64,000 nt of DNA from contig NZ_LT906453.1 in assembly GCF_900187045.1 (NCBI RefSeq), positions 744,001-808,000 on the forward strand, read 5' to 3'. The position numbers and the translations under genes are program-made. Source of the DNA: Dermatophilus congolensis (lineage in GTDB: Bacteria > Actinomycetota > Actinomycetes > Actinomycetales > Dermatophilaceae). This document shows positions 56,799-64,000 of this stretch, one piece after another (positions within the stretch are counted from its first letter, which is position 1; each line of letters begins with the position of its first letter). The notes under the pieces were generated by a model, which saw nothing but the letters and a program-made list of their open reading frames with translations, was not told where the DNA came from and did no database searches.

Positions 56799-57693
56799 TG
56801 TTCATGACAGTCAGCGCAGTAAGGGTAGGAAGAGCGTCGGTGCGTCCCGCAAGGCTGTTTCGGATGCTTCGAGATGTCGCTAAATTGACACCAACAAATA
56901 ATGAAATGATGGTGACAATAAGTAAAACTAAGGTGACTCCTGTAGTTAACAAAAAGAAACGACTAATTTCATTCCAGTCATTAATTAGTTTAAGGGCTAC
57001 CAAAGCTATCGTTATTACCGGAAGGCCAATAGCTACCCCGGGAGCTGCTCCTCTTCTGATGGTGGCTGCGATAATTCTGATCCTGCTGTGCCCATGTAAC
57101 CGGGCAACCGCGAATGGTCTTGCTGACTGTAGTGACAAACCCAGTGTCAATACGCTGAGGAGAAGGACGATTAGAGAAGCACTGGGAGCAACGTATCCGC
57201 TGAATGCGTATAGAAGTGGTTCCCAGCTAAGTGAGGAAGGAAAATCTTGTGCTATGTATCCGTGTGAGTTAAAAAGATTAATCAGGCCATGATGATCGTC
57301 CCCGAAGACATAGTAGAAAGCCCTAACTTCGTTAGTTGGATCTTTGGGGAGTCCTGCTACTTGTTGCTCTACTGAAGGATGGAATGTTGTCCGGGGGACG
57401 CGGGGTCCGGTGGGTGATTCAGTGATGTAGAGAGATCTGTTTCGGAAAATGCGAGAACGATCGTTGCGTTTTCGAGCGATCGATACGCCGTGTTTTACAG
57501 CGTACTCAGCGAGCGCTTCATCGACTTTTTCCTGAGGAGAAGGAGAAGCGTTTTCTTTATGATCTTTCACCCATATGGTTCGTGAACTTCCGACAGGTCC
57601 TTCGAGATCTAAAACTGCCATCACTGTGCCAGTGAGCAGTAGTCCGAATACTAGTGCCAAAACCGGAGGTAAAAACCAGCGGTTTAATTTCAT
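56710..57693 (-). pseudogene. DUF1430 bacteriocin-associated membrane protein, N-terminal part (frameshifted)
   Basis: 327 residues: a signal-anchor helix (WFLPPVLALVFGLLLTG), an extracytoplasmic region with VRAFYYVFGDDHHGLINLFNSHGYIAQDF, which is the conserved mid-domain of the family, then three helices. Near the end the reading leaves the family pattern after TALTVMNIV and runs into a Cys/His/Phe-rich tail, while the correct pattern continues in the other frame at 56.79 kb. AGGGGG precedes the ATG by 5 bases, so the start is sound. Low GC and decay suggest a foreign, possibly non-functional cassette. Confidence 0.72.
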
Positions 57694-57991
57694 AAATCCC
57701 CCTCAAGCGGTGCGGCTAAGGCACATAAGCCGCCCCTAATCGCCGCCGAACCGCACAATGTGGCAGCAGGGCGCATCTATGTGACCGAATCTGAACCCCC
57801 TGCGCGCAGAACACTCACCGGGCCTGAGGTGCAACGAGATTAACAACCTGAACGCAACTTGAGAAGCGAAATAGAAGACCGCCCACCCCCACCCCCTCGC
57901 ACACAAAAAACCCACCCCGCCCACAACACCACCAACCGACACAACCCCGAATCACCCAGACCCAGAAGACAACACCACTAGGCTGCGAAAC
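57694..57991 (-). other. Gap upstream of the DUF1430 gene and crtU
   Basis: 298 bases between divergent genes. No lactococcin-972-like precursor (small secreted peptide) is readable on either strand. The A/C-rich style of the crt operon begins at about 57.88 kb. A 6-bp hairpin at 57712-57733 is the only structure seen. Confidence 0.35.
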
Positions 57992-59584
57992 ATGGCCGGG
58001 ACCACACACCCAACCCCACGCCCCCACCCACCAGGCCGCGACAAACGCGCCCAACACCACCCCGGCCCCACCGGCGCCCCCCACGCCAACGGCCAACACG
58101 TCATCATCATCGGAGCCGGAATCGCCGGACTCTCCGCAGCCACCGAACTAGCCGAACGCGGCGTCAAAGTCACCATCCTCGAACGCGAAAACCACCTCGG
58201 CGGCCGCGTCAGCTCCTGGCCCATCACCATCAACGGCCAACCCACCAACATGAGCCGCGGATTCCACGCCTTCTTCCGCCAGTACTACCAACTCCGCGCA
58301 CTCCTACGCCGCACCGACCCCCACCTCAACGCACTACGCCCCGTCACCGACTACCCCCTCGACCTAGCCGACGGGCCCCGCGACTCCTTCACCCACATAC
58401 TCCGAACACCACCACTCAACCTCATCGGATTCCTCACCCAATCACCCTCATTCCCCCTACGCGCCCTCCCCAAAGTCAACATCGACAAAGCCATGGGCCT
58501 ACTCGACGTGCACTTCCCCCAGACCTACACCGACCACGACGGAATCAGCGCCGCAGACGTCCTAAACCAACTCAACTTCCCCCACAGCGCCCGCCACCTC
58601 GCCCTCGAAGTCTTCGCCCGCAGCTTCTTCGCCGACCCCCACGAATTCTCCGGCGGAGAACTCATAGCCATGTTCCACACCTACTTCATCGGATCCGCCG
58701 AAGGACTCCTCTTCGACGTCGCCGCAGACCAATACGACACCGCCCTCTGGCAACCCCTCGCCCAATACCTCACCCACCACGGCGCCACCATCTGCACCAA
58801 CACACCCGCCAACCACATCGAACCCACCCCCCACGGCATCAACGTCCACACCCCCACCACCACCCTGAGCGCCGACGCCATCGTCCTAGCCACCGACATC
58901 ACACCCCTACAACACCTCATCACCGCCAGCCCCAACCTCGGCACCCCCACCTGGCGCAAAAACATCACCCAACTACGCACCGCCCCACCCTTCGCCGTAT
59001 GGCGCCGCTGGCTCGACACCCCACCCGCCCCCAACACCCCAGACTTCCTCGGCACCAGCGGATACGGCCCCCTCGACAACATCTCAATGATCCATCAATT
59101 CGAAAAAACCGCACACCAATGGGCCCACACCAACCACGGCAGCGTCATCGAACTCCACGCCTACGCCCTCCCCGAAAACACCGACCCCACCACCCTCAAA
59201 AACCAACTCACCCACCAACAAAACCGACTCCACCCCGAACTCGCCAACGCCAAACAACTCGGCGAACAATGGCTCATACGCAACGACTGCGCACTCATCG
59301 ACACCTCACCCTGGAACCAACGCCCCAACACCACCACACCCGACCCACGCATCGTCCTGGCCGGTGACGCAATCCGCTGCGACTACCCCGTAGCCCTCAT
59401 GGAACGCGCCGCCACCACCGGAGTCCTCGCCGCCAACCACCTCCTAAAAACCTGGGGCATACACGGGGCGGACATATGGACCACCCCCACCACACCACGC
59501 CTACCAGGCATCCCACTAGCCCGCCGCGCACTACGCCGCCTCACCAAACACACACCACAACACCCCAACACCCAAAAACACTAG
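57992..59584 (+). CDS. crtU: CrtU, carotene desaturase/methyltransferase (isorenieratene synthase)
   Basis: Converts the beta-ionone rings of beta-carotene to aromatic rings. The 530-residue protein has a Pro/His-rich N-terminal tail, then the FAD loop VIIIGAGIAGLSAATELAERG (~37-57) and LEREHHLGG-like LERENHLGGRV. The segment MSRGFHAFFRQYYQLRALLRR is typical of CrtU, and GDAIRCDYPVALMERAATTG forms the C-terminal FAD motif. The alternative, a phytoene desaturase, is covered by the separate crtI. Codons are strongly C-ending. It appears to lead the carotenoid operon, and idi follows after 40 bases. Confidence 0.88.
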   Translation: MAGTTHPTPRPHPPGRDKRAQHHPGPTGAPHANGQHVIIIGAGIAGLSAATELAERGVKVTILERENHLGGRVSSWPITINGQPTNMSRGFHAFFRQYYQLRALLRRTDPHLNALRPVTDYPLDLADGPRDSFTHILRTPPLNLIGFLTQSPSFPLRALPKVNIDKAMGLLDVHFPQTYTDHDGISAADVLNQLNFPHSARHLALEVFARSFFADPHEFSGGELIAMFHTYFIGSAEGLLFDVAADQYDTALWQPLAQYLTHHGATICTNTPANHIEPTPHGINVHTPTTTLSADAIVLATDITPLQHLITASPNLGTPTWRKNITQLRTAPPFAVWRRWLDTPPAPNTPDFLGTSGYGPLDNISMIHQFEKTAHQWAHTNHGSVIELHAYALPENTDPTTLKNQLTHQQNRLHPELANAKQLGEQWLIRNDCALIDTSPWNQRPNTTTPDPRIVLAGDAIRCDYPVALMERAATTGVLAANHLLKTWGIHGADIWTTPTTPRLPGIPLARRALRRLTKHTPQHPNTQKH

Positions 59585-59624
59585 ATAACACCAACAACAC
59601 AATCCCATTGATAAGTTCACCCAC

Positions 59625-60260
59625 GTGACCCCACCCACCACGGACACCCCCACCAACACCACCACCGGGCAACCGTGGCCACCAACACCCAAACACACCC
59701 CACTACGCGCACTCCTAAACCGCATCCGCCCCACCCCCAACGAAGACCTCGTCATCCTCGTCAAAAACGGCCACGACATCGGCACCGCCAACCGACTCCA
59801 CATCCACACCACCAACACCCCCCTCCACCGCGCCTTCTCCACCTACCTACGCCGCGACGACGGACGCGTCCTCATCACCCGCCGCGCCATCACCAAAACC
59901 ACCTGGCCAGGAGTCTGGACCAACACCGCCTGCGGACACCCCCGCCCCGGCGAAACACCCACCCAAGCCGCCACCCGCCGTGTCCCCGAAGAACTCGGCA
60001 CCCCACCCCTAAACCTCCGCACCAAAATCCCCAACTTCACCTACCGCGCCACCGACGCCTCCGGCATCGTCGAAAACGAAATCTGCCCCGTCCTCGTCGG
60101 TGAAATCGACCACACCACCCTCAACCCCAACCCCAACGAAGTAGCCGAACACGCCTGGGTCCACTGGGAAGACCTACGCCACACAGCACGCACCATGCCC
60201 CACCTCCTCAGCCCATGGAGCGTCCTACAAATCAACGCCCTCGGCGACAACCCCTGGTAA
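59625..60260 (+). CDS. idi: Idi, type I isopentenyl-diphosphate isomerase
   Basis: Interconverts IPP and DMAPP to supply carotenoid precursors. In 211 residues the catalytic Cys is ~103 in WTNTACGHPRPGE, a metal His is ~105, and the catalytic Glu is ~152 in VENEICPVL. The Nudix-like RRVPEELG has Val-Pro where Leu-x is usual. The first ~40 residues are a Thr/Pro-rich extension. GTG start at 59625 with no strong Shine-Dalgarno. It sits between crtU and crtI in the same direction, clearly part of the carotenoid unit. Confidence 0.93.
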   Translation: MTPPTTDTPTNTTTGQPWPPTPKHTPLRALLNRIRPTPNEDLVILVKNGHDIGTANRLHIHTTNTPLHRAFSTYLRRDDGRVLITRRAITKTTWPGVWTNTACGHPRPGETPTQAATRRVPEELGTPPLNLRTKIPNFTYRATDASGIVENEICPVLVGEIDHTTLNPNPNEVAEHAWVHWEDLRHTARTMPHLLSPWSVLQINALGDNPW

Positions 60261-60379
60261 CCCCACCTCAACCACCACCCACCAGGCAAGACCCGCCGAA
60301 GAACCCAAGATCCCGGAGAAAACCAAACAGCTCAATACGATCCGTGTGACGGTCACCCACACCCGTCCGAAGGGGCAAC

Positions 60380-61855
60380 ATGAGCACGGTCGTCGTCATC
60401 GGTGCAGGACTGGCAGGCCTATCCGCCGCCTGCCACCTCGTCTCACAAGGACACCGAGTCCTCGTCATCGAAAAAGAATCCGGCCCCGGAGGACGCGCCC
60501 TACGCATACGCCAAGACGGCTTCACGTTCGACCTCGGCCCGACCGTGATGACCATGCCCGAACTCCTCGACGAACCCCTACGCGCCATCGGCTCATCCCA
60601 ACAAAAAGCCGTCCCCATGCGCCAACTCGACCCCGCCTACCGCGGAGTCTTCGCCGACCACAGCGAACTACTCATCCGCAACTCCACCGAAGCAACCGCA
60701 CAACACATCCACCACCTCTGCGGACCCCACGACGCACAAGCACTCCGAGAACTCGAACCCTTCCTCGCCGAGCTCTACACCACCGCCCTACCCCACTTCA
60801 TCGACACCAACTTCGACTCCCCACTAGACCTACTCCGCTCACCACAAGCAGCACTCAAACTCCTCAAAATGGGCGCCTTCGCACCCATGGCAAAAATGAT
60901 CAACACCCGCATCAGCGACGAACGCCTCCGCCGCATGCTCACCTTCCAAGCCCTCTACGCCGGACTATCCCCAACCACCGCCCTAGGCGTATACGCCCTC
61001 ATCACCTACATGGACACCTTCCGCGGCGTCTACCTACCCGAAGGCGGCATGGGCGCCATCCCACACGGCATGGCCCAAGCCCTCGCACCCCACGCCACCA
61101 TCCACTACGACACCACCGTCCACAGCCTCATGCGCGGACGCGGCGGACGCACCGTCGGCGTCAACACCAACGACGGCCCCATCCCCGCCGACGCCGTCAT
61201 CTGCACCATCGACACACCCACCGCCTACCGATACCTCCTACCCGACCTCCCCCTACCCCGCCCCCTACGCAACCCCACCTACTCACCATCAGCCGTCGTC
61301 TGGCACGTCGGCGCCCGCGGACCACTACCCCCCAACGCCGCCCACCACAACATCCACTTCGGCCACGCCTGGGAAAACTGCTTCACCGAACTCATCAACC
61401 ACCAAACCCTCATGAGTGACCCAGCCCGCCTCGTCACCATCTCCTCACTCGGCGAACCCCACCTCGCCCCACCCGACACCCACACCCTCTACATCCTCGA
61501 ACCCGTCCCCAACCTCAACGGCAACATCGACTGGAACACCGAAACCACCCACATACGCGAACGACTCCACGCCTTCCTCGACGAAAACAACTACCCCACA
61601 GACATCATCACCGAACGCCTCATCACCCCCCTGGACTGGAAAAACCTCGGCATGGCAGCCGGAACCCCCTTCGCCCTAGCCCACCACTTCCGACAAACCG
61701 GCCCCTTCCGCCCCGCCAACCACGAACCACGCATCCCCGGCCTCTTCTTCGCCGGATCCGCAACCATCCCCGGCGTAGGCGTCCCCATGGTCCTCATCAG
61801 CGGAAAACTCGCCGCCCAACGAACCAGAAACTACCTACGGAAAAAACACCTATGA
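60380..61855 (+). CDS. crtI: CrtI, phytoene desaturase
   Basis: FAD enzyme that introduces double bases of conjugation into phytoene to give lycopene. The 491-residue protein begins VVVIGAGLAGLSAACHL with VIEKESGPGGRALRIRQDGFTFDLGPTV, the canonical CrtI N terminus. It ends with GLFFAGSATIPGVGVPMVLISGKLAA, the carotenoid-desaturase signature. AAGGGG lies about 8 bases before the ATG. It overlaps crtB by 4 bases. Desaturation to lycopene is inferred from the downstream cyclase gene. The coding strand is heavily C/A-rich. Confidence 0.95.
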   Translation: MSTVVVIGAGLAGLSAACHLVSQGHRVLVIEKESGPGGRALRIRQDGFTFDLGPTVMTMPELLDEPLRAIGSSQQKAVPMRQLDPAYRGVFADHSELLIRNSTEATAQHIHHLCGPHDAQALRELEPFLAELYTTALPHFIDTNFDSPLDLLRSPQAALKLLKMGAFAPMAKMINTRISDERLRRMLTFQALYAGLSPTTALGVYALITYMDTFRGVYLPEGGMGAIPHGMAQALAPHATIHYDTTVHSLMRGRGGRTVGVNTNDGPIPADAVICTIDTPTAYRYLLPDLPLPRPLRNPTYSPSAVVWHVGARGPLPPNAAHHNIHFGHAWENCFTELINHQTLMSDPARLVTISSLGEPHLAPPDTHTLYILEPVPNLNGNIDWNTETTHIRERLHAFLDENNYPTDIITERLITPLDWKNLGMAAGTPFALAHHFRQTGPFRPANHEPRIPGLFFAGSATIPGVGVPMVLISGKLAAQRTRNYLRKKHL

Positions 61856-62748
61856 CCTTCACCCCCCGCCTACCCACCCACAACCACCTCACCCTCGGCT
61901 ACCGCCAATGCCGCCACCTCACCTGGAAACACGGCACCACCTACTACTGGGGAGCAGCCCTCCTACCACCCCCACAACGCCGCCACGTCCACGCCATCTA
62001 CGCCCTATGCCGCCTCGCCGACGACATCGTCGACGCCCCCAACGCCACCCACGACCCCACCCTCATCCCCGCCACCCGCAACGCCCTCACCACCTTCGCC
62101 AACCGCTTCCACAACGCCATCGACAACCCCGCCAACGAAACCCCCACCCTCGCCGCCATCGCCACCTCCGTACGCCAAACCCACATCCCCATGGAATGCT
62201 TCGACCGCTTCTTCAATGCCATGGCCATGGACCTCGACACCGAAAAATACGAAACCTGGAACGACCTCCTCCACTACATGGACGGATCCGCAGCCGTCAT
62301 CGGCGAAATGATGCTCCCCATCCTCGGCGCCACCCACCCCGACGCCCGCGAACCCGCCCGAGCCCTCGGATTCGCATTCCAACTCACCAACTTCCTGCGC
62401 GACATCAAAGAAGACCTTGACCGCGGACGCATCTACATCCCCCAAGAAGACCTACGCCACTTCGGCGCCGACCCCACCCAAGGCCACGTCGACGAACCCT
62501 GGCGCCAACTCATGACCTTCCAAATCGCCCGCAACAGACAGCTCTACCAACAAGCCGACACCGGCATCCCCCTACTACCCAACGCCTCCGCACGCTGCGT
62601 CGCCACCGCCCGAGTCCTCTACTCCCGCATCCTCAACCTCATCGAAAACGCCGACTACGACATCTTCTCCAAACGATTACGCCTACCCACCTGGCGCAAA
62701 GCACTCACCGCAACCCACGGACTCATCACCCCACCCCACCCCCAATGA
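61852..62748 (+). CDS. crtB: CrtB, phytoene synthase
   Basis: Condenses two geranylgeranyl diphosphates to phytoene. Of 298 residues, the first Asp-rich motif is YALCRLADDIVDAP (~44-57), then YMDGSAAVIGEMMLPILG (~140-157), and the second Asp-rich motif NFLRDIKEDLDRGRIYIP (~177-194). All are characteristic of squalene/phytoene synthases, with the DRGRxYxP ending. The start overlaps the crtI stop (ATGA). No geranylgeranyl diphosphate synthase (crtE) is visible in the window, so it must be supplied by a gene beyond the right edge or elsewhere. Confidence 0.95.
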   Translation: MTFTPRLPTHNHLTLGYRQCRHLTWKHGTTYYWGAALLPPPQRRHVHAIYALCRLADDIVDAPNATHDPTLIPATRNALTTFANRFHNAIDNPANETPTLAAIATSVRQTHIPMECFDRFFNAMAMDLDTEKYETWNDLLHYMDGSAAVIGEMMLPILGATHPDAREPARALGFAFQLTNFLRDIKEDLDRGRIYIPQEDLRHFGADPTQGHVDEPWRQLMTFQIARNRQLYQQADTGIPLLPNASARCVATARVLYSRILNLIENADYDIFSKRLRLPTWRKALTATHGLITPPHPQ

Positions 62749-63893
62749 ACACCGACATCGCCATCATCGGACTCGGGCCCGCCGGACGCGCACTCGCCCA
62801 CCGACTCACCACCCACGGCGCCCACGTCACCGCCTACGACCCCCACCCCCACCGCCCCTGGAAACACACCCTCGGCGGCTGGGCCCACCAACTCCCCACC
62901 TGGCTCCCACCCCACACCGCCACCACCCGCGCCCCCACCACCGTCATCCACACCAACCACCGCGCCCCCCTCTTCGACGAATACGTCATCCTCGACACCC
63001 CCGCCCTCCAACAAGCCCTCACCCTCGACAACGTCACCATCCACACCACCACCATCAACACCAACCAACTCCACACCCTCGCACCCATCGTCATCGACAC
63101 CCGCGGCAACCAGCACCCCCCACCAGCACACACCCCCATCCAAACCGCCTACGGCATCACCCTCCACCCCACCCAAGCCGCCCCCCTACTCCAAGACGCC
63201 GACGCCGTCCTCATGGACTGGCGCCCCCACGACGGCACCCCAACATGGGGACACCACACCGCCAGCTTCTGCTACACCATCCCCCTACCCAACGGCCGCA
63301 TCCTCACCGAAGAAACCATCCTCGCCGCCACACCCCCCATCCCCACCACACACCTCGCCCAACGCCTCCACACCCGCCTAGCCCGCCACGGCATACACCC
63401 AGACCCCACCAGCACCACCGAACACGTCCACATCCCCATGCTCCCCACCACCCCTCACCACCGACACCCACGATTCGGCGCAGCCAGCCACCAAAACAAC
63501 CCCCTCACCGGCTACAGCGTCTTCGCCAGCCTCGCCGCCGCAGACACCGCCGCCCACACCCTCATCCACCACGGCCACCTCCCACCGGCACCCCCAGCCA
63601 CAACCATCATCCGCCGCCTGGCCCTCAATGCCCTCACCCGCCTCAACGGACACCACACCTTCAACCTCTTCGACGCCTACAACCACCTCCCAGCACACAA
63701 ACAACGCGCCATCATGGACCCCACCACCAACGCCCCCACCCTCCTCAACGCCCTCACCACCCAATGGGCCAACCTGCCCCCAGACACCCGCGCCACCCTC
63801 ATCGCAGCCACCACCAACCTCACCCCACGCCACCACCAGGACACCCCACGCCACCACCAGGACACCCCACGCCACCACCAGGACACCCCATGA
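62745..63893 (+). CDS. crtY: CrtY-type lycopene beta-cyclase
   Basis: Cyclises lycopene ends to beta-ionone rings. The 382-residue protein has the dinucleotide motif IAIIGLGPAGRALAHRL (~5-21), the cyclase motif IVIDTRGNQ (~107-115), and FCYTIPLPNGRILTEET, matching the FxYxxPL...EET block. The last 21 residues are three perfect copies of RHHQDTP encoded by a 21-base tandem repeat, a disordered tail of uncertain value. Overlaps crtB by 4 bases and the next gene by 4 bases. With CrtU downstream in the pathway, the end product should be isorenieratene. Confidence 0.87.
   Translation: MNTDIAIIGLGPAGRALAHRLTTHGAHVTAYDPHPHRPWKHTLGGWAHQLPTWLPPHTATTRAPTTVIHTNHRAPLFDEYVILDTPALQQALTLDNVTIHTTTINTNQLHTLAPIVIDTRGNQHPPPAHTPIQTAYGITLHPTQAAPLLQDADAVLMDWRPHDGTPTWGHHTASFCYTIPLPNGRILTEETILAATPPIPTTHLAQRLHTRLARHGIHPDPTSTTEHVHIPMLPTTPHHRHPRFGAASHQNNPLTGYSVFASLAAADTAAHTLIHHGHLPPAPPATTIIRRLALNALTRLNGHHTFNLFDAYNHLPAHKQRAIMDPTTNAPTLLNALTTQWANLPPDTRATLIAATTNLTPRHHQDTPRHHQDTPRHHQDTP
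63825..63887 (+). repeat. Three perfect 21-bp tandem repeats at the 3' end of crtY
   Basis: Unit beginning CCACGCCACCACC, exact copies at 63825-63845, 63846-63866 and 63867-63887, followed by CCA and the stop. In frame, adding or losing a copy changes only the tail length (RHHQDTP per unit), so copy number may vary between strains. Confidence 0.95.
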
Positions 63894-64000
63894 CCACCCC
63901 AAGCCACCGACGCGCCAACCACCCCAACGAACCACCCCCCACCAGCAACTGCCTAGCCACCTTCACAAACGGCGCCTGGCGAATCCGATCACTCCACACC
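63890..64000 (+). CDS. Partial gene, start of an unidentified protein (window edge)
   Basis: An ATG overlapping the crtY stop opens a frame of 37 codons that runs off the right edge. The visible part is a hydrophilic N terminus with Pro- and Asn-rich stretches. By its coupling to crtY it should belong to the carotenoid unit; crtE or another crt gene is possible, but 37 residues are not enough to tell. Confidence 0.5.
   Translation, partial: MTTPSHRRANHPNEPPPTSNCLATFTNGAWRIRSLHT

Noticed and set aside
57736-57942. 68-codon minus frame upstream of the DUF1430 gene as a possible bacteriocin precursor
   Set aside because: It lacks a signal peptide followed by the Trp/Tyr/Gly-rich pattern of lactococcin 972, and it is Val/Gly/Phe-rich by composition.
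60346-61419. 357-codon Arg/Thr/Pro-rich plus frame over crtI
   Set aside because: Out-of-frame shadow of crtI caused by C-rich third positions.

Overview
The window reads as the chromosome of a high-GC actinobacterium of the Micrococcales type. The markers are Lsr2, WhiB, ClpC with UVR domain, a DisA/RadA operon, bS22, a SigD/RsdA pair, resABC cytochrome c biogenesis and a His-tailed GroEL next to groES. Moderate GC in several genes would fit a Dermatophilaceae-like genome, but that assignment is inference. No rRNA, tRNA, IS element, CRISPR array or origin was recognised.

Layout. 1-4.1 kb: folate end (folK, DUF3180, a DUF2520 Rossmann protein), a small membrane protein, lsr2 and an SBF-like transporter. 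4.4-7 kb: clpC behind a leader with HAIR-like and ClgR-like sites. 7-10.8 kb (minus): radA-disA-mutY. 10.9-15.7 kb: TIM-barrel isomerase, a divergent proline dehydrogenase, proC, GNAT, acuC. 16-24.4 kb: bS22, glutaredoxin, then hemA-hemC-hemD-hemB-hemL, a histidine phosphatase, and the thioredoxin/CcdA/ResB/ResC cytochrome c assembly genes (to 27.1 kb). 27.4-37 kb: menaquinone genes menA, menE, menB (minus) and menC (plus), interrupted by an acyltransferase, two copies of a small secreted-protein gene (one decayed), a Nudix hydrolase and a Pta-like protein whose acetyltransferase half has lost its usual motifs. 37.5-41.8 kb: M20 amidohydrolase plus MFS exporter, and a THUMP-like methyltransferase. 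41.8-49.6 kb: groES-groEL with two CIRCE boxes around the promoter, a GntP permease, whiB3-type gene, sigD, rsdA, guaB. 50-54.9 kb: a tight five-gene sugar-nucleotide operon (cytidylyltransferase, SDR, 3,5-epimerase, SAF-domain oxidoreductase, L-2-hydroxyglutarate-oxidase-like). 55-57.7 kb (minus): an AT-richer lactococcin-972-type export/immunity ABC system whose membrane gene is split by a frameshift. 58-64 kb: a carotenoid operon (crtU, idi, crtI, crtB, crtY) predicted to lead to the aromatic carotenoid isorenieratene.

How it fits together. Heme made by hemA-L supplies the covalent c-type cytochromes assembled by the adjacent ResABC/CcdA genes, and the neighbouring men genes make the quinone of the same respiratory chain. 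DisA, RadA and MutY form a DNA-integrity unit, and ClpC, GroES/EL, WhiB and SigD are the stress arm. The least explained parts are the five-gene sugar operon, the eroded Pta, the duplicated secreted-protein locus flanking menB, and the frameshifted bacteriocin-type transporter. Base composition is strongly gene-dependent: some plus-strand genes are built of G/T-ending codons (1-4 kb), others of C/A-rich codons (17-24 kb, 58-64 kb).
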